64,000 nucleotides of DNA from positions 18,848,001 to 18,912,000 of the forward strand of contig OZ017803.1 in assembly GCA_963969395.1 (NCBI GenBank). Reading direction: 5' to 3'. Positions 37,001-47,499 of the stretch are shown piece by piece (the first letter of the stretch is position 1; each line of letters starts with the position of its first letter). The position numbers and the translations under genes were made by a program. The stretch is from Pseudoscleropodium purum. Its lineage: Eukaryota > Streptophyta > Bryopsida > Hypnales > Brachytheciaceae. The notes below the pieces were generated by a model, which saw nothing but the letters and a program-made list of their open reading frames with translations, did not search any database and was not told where the DNA came from.

Positions 37001-37640
37001 CATCAACACAATAGAAGTCTTAAAATTTTCTATCCATACCTTAAATTAGGTTGTTTACTTGTTTTTACTATAAGATCTTCTAGACATGTTGATCCTTGTC
37101 TATATTCTTGGTACTATCAGAAAGCCATGAGCAAGGAGGGATGCATGGGCTTTGATTCCTAGTGTTTGTATGTATAGTGGGAAAGTTATTGTATTGCAAA
37201 GTTTTCATGAATTAAAATTTTTTTAAATTATTTTTATTTTTATTTTGACTATGGCAACAATACTATACCCACTAGAAAGTAAGGTAGGTATTCCCCAAAT
37301 CGCCACTTTTTGCTATTGAGCCTATTTTCTATTATTAGATTAGTCAGATTTTCATATATTCTTGTTGGCAAGTGAGAGGAGGTATTGCCACACCAAAGGA
37401 ACGTGGCATTTGAATATTGTATGCAAAAGTTATGAAGGAATAAACCTTAATTCTAAAAGCATTTCTCCCACATAGGTATGTACTTTGGAGATGTACACAT
37501 AGTATAGATGGCCGTCTAAGGTCAGTGGCACATTTAGGTGTTCCTACCTTAAGTACATCCTCAAAATATTGGCAATATTTTGCAAGAACAAATTTGAAAA
37601 AAAATGCTTCCATTGGACCTTTTTGCTCCCTGTCCCTTCA
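34002..37640. other. AT-rich spacer with one short TTAA-bounded fragment
   Basis: No gene is seen. At 35573-35868 a sequence begins TTAACTCCTAAAGTTCC and ends near TCTTTAAGGGTTTAA, resembling both termini of the TTAA family, but it is only about 300 bp long; it may be an internally deleted copy. A frame of 96 codons at 36872-37162 has no recognised domain. Confidence 0.45.
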
Positions 37641-37644
37641 TCTT

Positions 37645-37959
37645 CTAGAAGCTGGACTCCGGCTCCCTCCCTAATAACTCCAGCATTCTAGAAAGAAATA
37701 TTCCCTTCTCCTCAAAAGGTGTACAGAGGCCGAAATCTCTGGAGTCTGGATTATAGAATGTTAGTCTACGCCCTTTTTCATGAAAAGTGGATTCCCCAGG
37801 AACGAAACATTCTTCCCCAGAACCCCCGCCAGCACTCAGTCCAGCTCTCCTGCTCCTGCAGCGAGCAGCAGCGCCTGCAGTAGCAGCGGCCGCAGCAGCG
37901 CAGATCATTGGTGTCAGAAGCAAATCCAATGCACATTTTGTACTGGGATCCCCAATCAT
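37645..37959 (-). CDS. Hypothetical protein, unrecognised 104-residue ORF
   Basis: A true ATG opens this frame in a locally GC-richer segment. Residues 18-33 are alanine-rich (encoded by GCN repeats around 37860-37910) and residues 36-48 are Arg- and Gly-rich. The C-terminal half contains GRRLTFYNPDSRD and ends REPESSF. No family is recognised. The alanine stretch also reads as a repeat in other frames, so the ORF may be fortuitous. It is upstream of the RRM gene on the opposite strand and could be an exon of a longer gene. Confidence 0.25.
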   Translation of the reverse strand: MIGDPSTKCALDLLLTPMICAAAAAATAGAAARCRSRRAGLSAGGGSGEECFVPGESTFHEKGRRLTFYNPDSRDFGLCTPFEEKGIFLSRMLELLGREPESSF

Positions 37960-38374
37960 GCTTCATTGATTCCCATTTGTCTTCATAATATAATCTTAAA
38001 CCTGAATATCATATCCTGAGGAACCACATCACAGAAATCAATACGATCTATCCATCTTATGATTCACCGATTTGATTCAACTCACTCAGTCCTGCAACTA
38101 GAGCTGGCCCTCAACCAGCCTTGTCCCTCCTCTCACACTTCCCTCTTCAAAATTGCGGCTAAATTTGTGCCAGAAAAACCTTTAAAAACGATTTTAAAAT
38201 GGAGGCTAAAATATAGCAAAACCGACGGAAACACATTCTTTTAATCGCCAGGAAAAGGTGAATCATTCCAGTGACCCCTAGTGTGCTTTTCTTAAAATAG
38301 CTACTGAAAAGGTACTGAAAACAGTGCTGACTGAATGCGCTGGAAACTTGACACAATGGTTGGTACCAGTACTT

Positions 38375-39075
38375 ACTCACATTTGGGGGGTTAAGTTACT
38401 GTAGGTGTTTTGCTAAATTTAGTCACGCTTGGAGACTCTGGTGAACGCTACATTGTGAAATTTGAATTTCTAGCTCAATTCGCAGCAACTTGAGCTAACT
38501 TTAAGAATCATAATTTGGGATTACTGCTCAATTCCACAGAGAGCTGAGTAAGTTAACTTACCAAGTCTAGAGGGCAACTGACTGAGCCGTAATACGGTAT
38601 TCGAAAGGTCTGTCCAGATGCTCCACACTCTGGCGCCGATAGTTGGGTTGGGGACATGGGGTCATTAGATCCGTTGCTAAATTTACATTTAGAGACTCTG
38701 GGTGAACTCCACCGGGTTAAATTTGAAGTAGTAGCTCAGAGTACAGACAATTGAGCTCATTACGAAAATCACAGAGTGGGCAATTCCACAGTACCAAGTC
38801 CAGCGGACATCTGAAGTGAGCCCTAATTTTGCAAAAGGTCCGGATAAACTTTACACTGTTGTACCAGTACAGTACAGTATTCACATTTTGGGGGAAAGTT
38901 TGAGGTGTTTTGCTAAATTTAGTTAGTCCCATTAGAAAACTCCGTCCGGTCGTCTGGGATTGGTATTTGAAGCTCATTGGCAGCTCTGCTTGCAGCAACT
39001 TGACCTTGTTTTGAGATTCTGAATATCGCAAACACTGTTGATTAAGTTACAGTATTGTGAAACTCCACAGGAAGC
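38375..39075. repeat. Diverged tandem repeat, about 250-bp units, three copies
   Basis: The landmark TTGCTAAATTTA recurs at about 38410, 38674 and 38910. Each copy is followed in order by a GACTCT- or ACTCCG-GTGAA-type block, TTTGAA, an AGCTCA block, CAACTTGA or CAATTGA, and CCACAG. Spacing is 264 and 236 bp. The units have diverged strongly, so the array is old. It lies about 2 kb upstream of the RRM gene start codon. Confidence 0.65.
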
Positions 39076-39760
39076 TAAAAGATAAGTTCCATGTCAAGGA
39101 GAGGCCAAAGTCACCCAAAATGAAGCCATCCCTAATTTTGCTACAAAAAGTTCCTCACCCGCTTAATAAAGCCGAACTTAGGAAGCCCTTGCGGTTGTTC
39201 GGGGGCGGGTCATCAATGGCTTTGAGGTTTGATCGGATCATGCAACGCCATAAAGCCGAAAGTGCGTCCTCCCACACAAACATGATCTGGACGGAACAGA
39301 ATGGAGCGTCGCCTTTTCAGCTCATCTGCTGCCGGGGGTCTGCACCATCATTGTCGCCGCAGCAAAGCCGCTAGCTTGTCAGACTAACGGTTTTCAATGG
39401 CACCTCATCAATGCCGCCTTCTGCATGCCTGCCTGGGGGCAATGGACCTGGAATGGCATGGGCCAATCTTCAAGCTCTCACTAGCTGGGACCAAGTCACC
39501 AAGGCCCGCCAGCCACCATTGCAATTCATGCACCTCACTCACTTTCAGACCCACTCTCACCAATATCTTTTCCTCTCCTGGACTAGCGCCGTCAAAGTCC
39601 GTTTAGCTAGCTTAAGCTTAATCTTCCGCTAGCCCGCAAGGGCCTCCAGAGTCCGAGTTACTGCAATGTCGTGTACCTAATTGCATTTCTTCCGAGTCTA
39701 GTTTGATCTCGTACTCGTACTTCCAGCCTGTGTATTCTCGTCTCAATTGGGCTGTACTGT
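39076..39760. other. GC-richer region upstream of the RRM gene, possible promoter or leader
   Basis: Base composition rises compared with the surrounding spacer. Frames of 69-105 codons are open but overlap in different frames and carry no recognised domain. It may contain the promoter and first non-coding exon of the RRM gene. No TATA box stands out. Confidence 0.3.
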
Positions 39761-39779
39761 GTGTGGTCGAAAGCTTGTA

Positions 39780-40530
39780 ACTTCGTTTTCTTGAGGATGT
39801 CTAGTTTATTGGGTTTTTTTCATTTTATGAGTTTGATGTTTTAAGTTTTGGTGGATGTGACATTCATCTGCGTGAACGATGTTTCGAGTCCGTTTGGTTC
39901 GGAGCGTATGCTAGCCTTCAGCTTGAGAACTGCGCTGCGGCTTCTGATCATATCGAATGGGCTTTACTGTATGTCGGAAAGGTGGAAGACGTTTTCTTCA
40001 AGACTTTTCTGGTTTTAAGGATGTCTAAATTGGTGGAATTTTGTGTGTGAGTACACGGTTGAGGTCTTGTCGGGTAGTGAGATTCGTCGGCAGAAACAAT
40101 GCTGAGGGTTTGTTTGATCCTTTAGCTTTCCAACTGTGGGTTCCAGTCGCATCAAGCTTGCCTTGGTTTGATCGAAAGCTTCTAGTCTTTTCTCAGTGTA
40201 TCTAATGTGCTGGAGTTTTAGTGTGATCAAGTGTTGTTGGATATAGCTTCATGTGCGTGACCAATGGTCAGAATGTATTTGATCCCGAGCTTGTGAGTGC
40301 AGCAGCTTCTAGCTAGGACTCGTATCAAACTTGCCATCCTCGACGTGATTCCAAACTGGAGAATGTTCGAAACCTTTTTTTTGAGGATACACTTGTTTAG
40401 TTTGCTTCTCTGAGTTTAATGTTCAAGTATAGAGCGTACATTAGGTACAATATTCATCTGCGTGAACAATCTGCAGACTTCACTCGATCTTCAACTACTT
40501 CTGGTGGTCTCTCTGTGATTTCGACCCTGA
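39780..40530. repeat. Diverged tandem repeat, about 170-220-bp units, four copies
   Basis: A landmark of the form TTCATCTGCGTGAACRAT appears at about 39862 and 40457 and, degenerate, at about 40083 and 40246. A second landmark, TTGAGGATGTCTAGTTT, recurs in changed form at about 39790, 40013, 40190 and 40379, always in the same order relative to the first. The array lies just upstream of the RRM gene start codon and is probably its 5' leader or promoter. Confidence 0.6.
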
Positions 40531-40802
40531 GGTTATTGGTAACCATTTCCAAAGATTAACGTCAAGTATCAGTCAATGATTCAAGTTTCAACATATCGTC
40601 TGATAGATTTTGAACAATCCGTTCTCTCAATGGATCAGCTCCTTGCTGTTGCGAGCATCATCACCGTGTCGTCAGTTTTCGGATCCTGAAGTTACCTTAC
40701 AATCTTGTGAAGTCGATTACAAATTAATTCCTAAGAATGTAAGGTCACTGAACTACTGCAAGTAACCGCAGTCACATTCTGGAGTCGCTTGACGGCAGTT
40801 CC

Positions 40803-40871
40803 ATGGCGCCGCATCTTACGTCACCAGCGTCATGCTGGCATCGTAAGCTTTCTCACAGGAACTGCCACTGA
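40803..40871 (+). CDS. Possible upstream ORF (22 codons) of the RRM gene
   Basis: An ATG at 40803 opens a 22-codon frame ending TGA at 40869-40871. A second one of six codons occupies 40891-40911. Both would lie in the 5' leader if transcription starts upstream of 40803, and could lower translation of the main frame that begins at 40940. Neither peptide resembles a known conserved uORF. The first is flanked by an inverted repeat (GGCAGTTCC and GGAACTGCC). Confidence 0.3.
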   Translation: MAPHLTSPASCWHRKLSHRNCH

Positions 40872-40939
40872 TCGATTCAGAATCAGGGCTCCATGGTGGA
40901 GACCAGTGACTAAGAAGCGTCTCAATTCGATCAGTCGAA

Positions 40940-43175
40940 ATGATGCAGGCAATGGTGGATCACGTGACAGGGATGGTGTACTGGGTCCCTATCGCAGATC
41001 AGTCCGCCACAGGTCCTGTTCCTGCCATCGCCCCACTCGTCGTGCAATCGCCTTACAGGTAAGATAATCTCAATCAGTCATTGGTAGGTTTTTTAATGAA
41101 GCAGTTTTTTAAGTTAGCTAACTGGGAAGTGGAGCCGTTTTAGTTGCCCAAGCTAGTGAAAGGCAGCTGAACCGTAAACCTGTACTCGTTCTAGATTTTT
41201 GAGGTCAAGGTTTTAGTTGGATATGCCAATCCCATCTGAGAACTTGGAAGTTGTAGTTTCAGAAGCTCGAGGCATTTGAAGTTGCACATGAATACCACAT
41301 TGTTGGCTCTCGCTCTGAATTCTGGAATTATAAGGGAAATGGCCGTAGTTGCATTCAAGTCAGGACTTCATGCGCACATCATGTAGTAATTGTGATCATA
41401 ATTAAGCTCTCGTAGAATTGAATCCTGCGTGGGTCATCAAGTCTTCAAAGCCTGGGCACTTGGAAGGTAGAGTTGGTAGAGTTTTTGGGCAGTTGAATGT
41501 CACATTGTTGGCGCCTTGAAGTCCGGCGTTGTGACGAATACGGCCATAGTAGTATTTACAATCAGTGATCGGCAGATCATGTAGTTACTCGATCGTTAGC
41601 GCTCATTGAATTGAATCCGGAATTGTAACAACTAAGTTTCCTAAGTTGTAAACTCTCGAACGAAATGCTTGACAGAGTCATTGAGCACTTTATTGTCACA
41701 TTGTCGGCGCTCTGAAATTTCACCATTGTAACGAATGTGAGCACAGTAACATTCAAAATCACATATCGACTCATCATGTAGTAATTCGACCGTGATCCCT
41801 TATTAAAATTGAATCCGAAAGTGGAATACCGAGTTTTCTAAGGTCCAGGCATTGAAATGAATAGTGGATAGAGTTCTGTCCACTTCCATGTCACAGTAGG
41901 GATTAGGCCCTGCATGCGGCAGTTCCTAGAAAATGTGATCCCTTGAATGTCATATTTTCGGCTCTCTAAACTCCACCACCATCATAACGAAATTGGCCAT
42001 AACTCCAGGATAATCGCATTGTGTAGTAAATCAAGCACCAACTCTGATGGAAATTCTGAACTCCGCCATCACAACTACATTGGCCTAAACCGCAGGACGA
42101 GCTTATTCTGTAGTAAAGTGAAGTGCAAACTCTGAGAGGCAATTGACTCCCTGACTCCCTGCACTTTGCTCATGCCAGTGATAGGAATAGTGGTTAGGGT
42201 TTTGACACATTAGGGATTAGGTCTAGCAAGCAGTAGTTCGTAGAAATTGTGACCCCTTGAATGTCATATTTTCGGCTCTCCGAACTCCGCCATTGTAACG
42301 AAACTGGACCTAACCGCAGGATGAGTGCATTGCGTACTAAATCAGTCGCCAACTCTAATGCAAACTGACTCCCTGTTGTGTGCAGATTGCTACGGCCAGT
42401 GCTTCCTCCCCAACCCCCAGTCCTCCCCCCCGTGGTCCCCCCTTCGGAACCCAACACCACAGTATTCGTCCGCGGCATCCCTCGCGAAGCCACCACTCAA
42501 TCCGTCGAGAGCTTCTTCCACATCTACGGGGAGATTCTCTCCTGTCACGTGATCCGCCACAAGGATGCCTCCACCAACAAGGGCATCGCATTCGTCAAGT
42601 TCCGTTCCGCGGACGCAGCGCAGCGCGCCATCAGCTGCAACCACCCGGGCGTGATGGAGCAGCGGGAGATTTTCGCGGAGTGGGCTCACCCCCGACCTCC
42701 TACTGCCAGCTCGGCTATTCGCGGAATGCCAGATCAGCAGATGATGGTAGGAGCCAGTGGGAGTGCACCACATGTGTATATGCCTGCCCCTCCTCCTCAA
42801 CCACGGTTTCTGCCTTTGGGTGGTGTAGCTGCGCAACCGTGGATGGTGGGCGCCAGTTATGGGCCGCAGTACTTGGCAGCCGCTGGGGTCGGGGGGCATG
42901 TTTTAGGGTTTCCTGCGCATGCGGGATTTAGTGGTCATGAGAATTTTGGGTTTTCGAATTATATTCCAGTTGCGGATTATGGTGGCAATGTAAGCGCAGT
43001 CAGTGCTTCACCTCGAGCTGGATCCTCAACCAGAAATGAAAGTGATGGCGCAGTAGGGGACGAATCGGAAAGGGAGGGTTGTGACGATGACAGCCACTGC
43101 TCCATTACTCGGCTTCAACTTGGGGATTCGGAAAGATCCACCAAGAGTAGAAAAGGCAAAGAGAAAGAGACTTAG
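40940..43175 (+). CDS. RRM-domain RNA-binding protein, subfamily not recognised
   Basis: A predicted single-stranded RNA binder. Exon 1 (40940-41058) begins with two adjacent ATGs and ends at CAG|GTAAGA. Exon 2 (42386-43175) begins after TGTGTGCAG. The phases agree and the joined frame gives 302 residues with no stop. Residues 44-60 are proline-rich. One RRM spans about residues 64-138, with RNP2 VFVRGI (66-71) and RNP1 KGIAFVKF (105-112, aromatic F109 present). The rest is Pro-, Gly- and Ala-rich, then acidic and Ser-rich, with a basic tail KSRKGKEKET. Exon 2 is certain. Exon 1 is inferred from splice signals, matching phase and a clean open frame. If exon 1 is wrong, the gene may start at another upstream exon. 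Confidence 0.75.
41059..42385 (+). repeat. Intron of the RRM gene made of diverged tandem repeats
   Basis: A landmark CACATTGTTGGCGCTCTGAA or its variant CATATTTTCGGCTCTC recurs at 41296, 41501, 41697, 41951 and 42265. A partial copy near 42057 lacks the landmark but keeps TTCTGAACTCCGCCA. Each copy is followed by a CCATTGTAACGAA-type block, a GGCC-TA block and ATCATGTAGTAA or a similar stretch. Spacing is about 200-250 bp, with the last interval holding the partial copy. Nearly all of the 1327-bp intron is explained by this array. Confidence 0.7.
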
Positions 43176-44320
43176 GCTTGTAGGACCGCCATTATTTCAG
43201 TCATCGTGCTCACTAGCTAGCACACAAATTTTTTTGTCACCGTTGACACAAGAAACTTTAGCAGATTTGGTGATTGAGTACCGCTGTAGACTGTCCAAGG
43301 GCCAGGAAGTCATGCGATTCTCCAGTTCTAGGGACTGTGTCAGCAAGCACATTTTTGTCACATAATACATCGACCATCATGCGAAATGGAAGCTCCCTAT
43401 GTGATTGTGGAATGCATTGAACTGTGTTGTGCAAAAGTAGTGTATACAGGGAATCTAGTAAGTGTATTATGGGTCAAATTATGCGTAGAATTTCTTCACA
43501 CAATAATGGCTTACAATCTTCAGTTGTGTAGATTGTCCCCAGGGGAGAGGAGTCCCGCTCAGTAGACACCTGCACTCTGAAATGTACACCACGAGTATAT
43601 CCGCATTGGAGCACCGGATCCCTTTGCTGAAGTCTGCGAAGCCCCTCTTGTACGCGGGACAGCATTTCTTCAGTTGCCAGGCACTAGAATTTTTAATTAG
43701 AGTGCCTGGCATTATAATCACGTCGGCTGTCCCAAGCTTAACGCAGTGGAATTTTACAACTGATCAAGTCATGTCCAGCGAAATCTGGAGATTACAAACT
43801 GCGAAGGGATTGATGCAGTAGAATGGAAATTGAACCTTCCCGAGTTGCATATACATGCGTGAATGATTACATATTGCTGTGATGTCAATCCCCCTGTAGA
43901 TGGGTTGCATGACTCAGAAAATTTTACCCCCGAGGAGCGTGGCCATACTTGAAATCAATATATATATGTAACAATCGAATCTCCTCAAGAGTCACATGGG
44001 AGCATATATATACCCTGTCTACAATTCCAAAACTACAAGTGGATATAAATACCTCCCTCTACCTTTTATTTTCTTAGATCTAAGCTTAAGGTCCTCGTGA
44101 TACTCTTCCTCACAGACCGTTGCAATATGTACAACTTCAAAATGGTAATCTCGCATCACCCTTGCTGATTTCTCAGAGCACAAGAGCGCTGGGGTAACTT
44201 TGAAATCCGGTAGCTAGATTGAGATAGATTGAGACAGAATGAAACAAGCTTTCTACAGAATATGCAACAATTTCGTCAGTACCTTAAGATTCTCAACAGG
44301 GCGAGAAAGCCGGGGTGGAA
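43176..44320. other. Convergent 3' flanks of the RRM and WRI1-like genes
   Basis: The two genes point towards each other and this 1.1 kb must hold both 3' UTRs. Frames of 60-95 codons here are overlapping and unconvincing. A hairpin at 43675-43711 is listed separately. Confidence 0.5.
43675..43711. repeat. Hairpin, 11-bp perfect stem, 15-nt AT-rich loop
   Basis: TGCCAGGCACT (43675-43685) pairs exactly with AGTGCCTGGCA (43701-43711). It lies between two convergent genes, about 500 bp past the RRM stop and 610 bp past the WRI1-like stop. The stem is too short for a typical plant microRNA precursor and does not match a miRNA sequence I recognise. Confidence 0.7.
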
Positions 44321-47068
44321 CTAAGTGCAAGGATAGGCGTATCTGATCGTAGTGGGAAGCTCATCCAAAGCAATGGAAGGGAACGAGCTCTGCTCCATCA
44401 TCATGCCGTCGCTAGACTGGCTCAGCATATGATTCCAGAACGATGTATTGCTCTCTAGAAGCTCAGATTGACAATCCGTTTGTGAGTCGTCGAAAGAAAA
44501 TTCCTCGAAACCTGCAAAGTTGTAAGACTCCTCTTTCGGTACCATCAAGGACGTCACGTCGCTGGAGCCGCTCGTGGTCTCCATCTCCGAAAGCTCCTCC
44601 AACGTGAACCCCTCGTCATAAACCCCCCCGTCAACAAGAAGCTGCTGATTTGGTAGCACCGGCTTTTGTTCCGCCGGCATCGAGTACGCATCTGAGTACA
44701 AAAAGTTCACGGAGTCCTGCACCAAATCCCCCGTGCTGTCATCACACAGGGTTTGCGCCTGATCTTCCCATTGCAAAGCGCTCGTCGTCGTGGTCGCCAG
44801 CTTCTGCAGGTCGTTGCTTGAGCCCCCGTCGCGTGTGTAGCGCATTTTGGAAAATTGTTGCAATGGTTTCGGTGGACACGAAGACCCATGTTGATGAAAT
44901 TCTTGACTGATGGTCTCCAGAAACTCCAAGTCGGTGCAGGAGCCTCCGTCAGCTATCATTCGATGAGTGTCCAGCAGCTGCGACGAGTCCCCCAAAGAAA
45001 TCCGAAGCATCTGCATGCCGTCGCCACTGGCATCGAGAGGTCGACTAATTTTGTCCAGCGTCACAATTAGGGGGTCGATAGACGTCGACCCGCCGTCGGA
45101 ATTCGTTCTCTGACCACCGTCGGGCTGGAATACAAACCGGGTCTGGCCGGGAGTCGCCGAGGGATACCTGCAAACGCCATAGCCGGGCCTATTTGATACC
45201 AAAAAGTGTGCTTATAAAAATAAAAAATCACACAAACTCGAAAAGTGAAAGAGTAAACAAGAAGACAGAGCATGTACGCCAACTACTCACTGGCTGTAGC
45301 AGGTGAGATCGAAGTTGGTGACGGCAGCTGCGCCACGGTATTCGATCGCGGCCATGTCGTATGCTCGAGCTGCTTCTTCTTGTGTCCCTACATAAAAATC
45401 ACACCGGCCACCACATGCATGCACGTATTAGAGACCTTTTAGACTCTGGTCATTTTCCTGACCTCTCTTTCTTCAGTCGCCTCTGTAAAGATAAGAAATC
45501 GTACTCAGAATATATGAGTAATCAAAGCTCTGCAGTCTAACTTGCAATGGAAGTTGGATCCGGACACTTACCGAAGGTCCCGAGGTACAAGTACTTGTTT
45601 CCATCCACACGCCCAATGCGCGCTTCCCAGCGGCCATTATGATGATGCCTACAAAAGATCGAATTCCAATCCCGCAAGCAACTTCAGAACTCTAAACTCG
45701 ACAATTTAAAATGAAGAATGAATAAATTTCAAGGACGAAGCCTTGAAATTACCTTGCGACGCCTCGGTACTTGGACACGCCCCTTGAGAATCCGCTGCTT
45801 TTCCTGCACAGCAAAGAAAGAATCGCTCATACGTTGAGAACGCGCGATCCACCATGCAAGCTTCTGTTTACGAAAAAGTCTAGCTGCCGACACGGGTAGT
45901 ACTACTTAATTACTGACCTTCGGAGAGAGGCGAGATATTCCTCGCGAGAAATATTCGCCATTTCCAAGAGCTGCTGCTCGTAGTCTTCCAACTGGCAAAA
46001 AAAAAAGCATCACGTACGGGGCGTTAAAGACGACGACGACGACGACGACGACCCACAACCGCCCATGACTGTAATCACGAGCTTCCCGAAGGAGAGTGCG
46101 AAGAAGGTGGTGTACCTTGAAATTAATCACGGTTCCGGGGCCCCAGTACTTGAGAGCGGCGAGATCGTAAGCACGTGCCGCGGCTTCCTCGTCATCGTAA
46201 GCCCCTGGTCCACCGATCAAACCCACTCCATCAACGCTTACTACGTCTTCTAAACTAATACAAAAATTCTTGCAAGATCAGTCAACAAGATACAGAAACG
46301 GAGAGAAAGAATCAGTGAATTCGAAAATGTCTGCCAACATTGCATGCAACTCCAGCAAGCGAGACCAGACAGAACATCAATAACGAAACGAAACTCACCG
46401 AGATAAACTGCACATAGCCGCGTTGTCAACAACGTTATCATCGTCCACCATCGGCACCAACAACGATCGTTCACACAAATTAGAACGGCTGAAACTCACC
46501 GGACAACCGCATTCACAAAAAGCAATCGAAAATGCGACATTCCCACAGCAACTCCCCCCAAAAGGAAACTCAATTACCTTGACGTCCTTTCTTGTGTTGC
46601 TTGTCATTCCAACAGCTCTTATCCCACAAGTGCGCTTCATACCGCCCTGTCCACCGATGCCTACATGCGAACATCCAATTCCAAACCAATCCACTCCTCA
46701 ATTCAAAGCAACAACAAAAACCCAAACCCAAACAATCCCCAAAACAAAAATTCCAACACAGATTAATTCAAATCCAAACCCAAGCCACAAAATCCAAACC
46801 ACAAAAGAAACCCAAAAAATGCGCCCGACCTCGTGACCCCCCTAAACGAGGAGCTCCGCTTCAACGGCCCCCCTGTGACCGCCCCCGCGTCCTCTTTCCG
46901 CAGCAGCTTGTTGTTGTTGCGCTTGTTGGTCCCAGCTTTCGTCGCCCTGGCCGGGTACTGTCGCACGATCCGCTTACAGCAAGACTTCGACTTCACAGCG
47001 AGGTGGCGTCGTTGCTGTGGCTGCTGATTCTGCTGCTGCTGCTGCTGCTGTTCCAGGAGGAGGTCCAT
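44321..47068 (-). CDS. WRI1-like: WRINKLED1-like AP2/ERF transcription factor (two AP2 domains)
   Basis: A DNA-binding activator of the WRI1 clade; in seed plants the clade drives glycolytic and plastid fatty-acid synthesis genes. Nine minus-strand exons: 47068-46830, 46660-46578, 46407-46399, 46204-46116, 45991-45918, 45803-45753, 45648-45572, 45387-45291 and 45167-44321. They total 1566 nt, 521 residues, with every junction GT-AG and in phase. AP2-1 covers about 74-140 ([33 protein letters not shown]), the linker holds [17 protein letters not shown], and AP2-2 covers about 175-239 ([26 protein letters not shown]). Exon 3 is the 9-nt micro-exon encoding VYLG, a hallmark of WRI1 genes. The N-terminus has a polyglutamine run and basic patches; the C-terminal 280 residues are acidic and Ser-rich with five DGG motifs. 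The ATG at 47068 is the first in frame; an upstream GTG at 47083 is ignored. Confidence 0.93.
46029..46053. repeat. (GAC)n microsatellite in intron 4 of the WRI1-like gene
   Basis: About eight GAC units lie between exon 4 and exon 5, within 65 bp of the exon 5 acceptor. It does not touch either splice site. Confidence 0.8.
46399..46407 (-). other. 9-nt micro-exon (VYLG) of the WRI1-like gene
   Basis: TTTATCTCG lies between CAG and GTGAGT. With the last base of exon 2 and the first two bases of exon 4 it reads Val-Tyr-Leu-Gly within AP2 domain 1. Without it the reading frame would stay open but lose three residues of the domain. The same micro-exon is known from WRI1 genes of flowering plants. 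Confidence 0.9.
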
Positions 47069-47400
47069 GATGAGCTTCTGCACTTGCGTGTTATTTTTTT
47101 TCGCTTACACGACGCGGAAGAAGCCTATGAACCTGCTGAAGCCAAGGGGCCGAGAGAATGGCAATAATCGCAGCAGTGCCATGCTACCAACAATCGGTCC
47201 CAACGAGATCGTCCAAGTCTAATGAATCCAACTGGAAGTGGTGGTGGTGGTGAAGGTGAAGGTGATGCTGATGCAAGTTGTACGTGGAGCTTCTGTCGCG
47301 CGCATTTGCCAAGTGCGAGAAGACTTGGAGACACAAGCCCGCGGCAGCAGCAGCGGTCTGAACCCGTAGTCTCAGTTCCAGCACTGGGGCCACGATGCTC

Positions 47401-47408
47401 TTTTTATA
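47401..47408 (-). promoter_or_regulatory. Candidate TATA box of the WRI1-like gene
   Basis: On the minus strand CATATAAAAAGAG lies about 335 bp upstream of the start codon, giving a 5' leader of roughly 300 bp if used. The leader is GC-rich with short CAC and GGA-type repeats. This is inferred from the motif and position only. Confidence 0.35.
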
Positions 47409-47499
47409 TGTCGGGCCCCGCTGGGCTCCACCTGGGGACCATGGGTGGCTCCCGGCCTTTGGTTTGGACCGTGGTTCCCCGAACTTCCTGACTGGACAT

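Noticed and set aside
42390..42899. 169-codon minus-strand and 183-codon plus-strand frames over the RRM exon
   Set aside because: They overlap the RRM coding frame, which alone shows a domain with RNP1 and RNP2.
44650..45070. Plus-strand frames over the last WRI1-like exon
   Set aside because: Antisense shadows of the C-terminal coding exon.
46423..47167. Plus-strand frames of 137 and 191 codons
   Set aside because: They run antisense across exons 1-2 of the WRI1-like gene and intron 1, and consist mostly of Pro, Thr, Lys and Leu runs from its composition.
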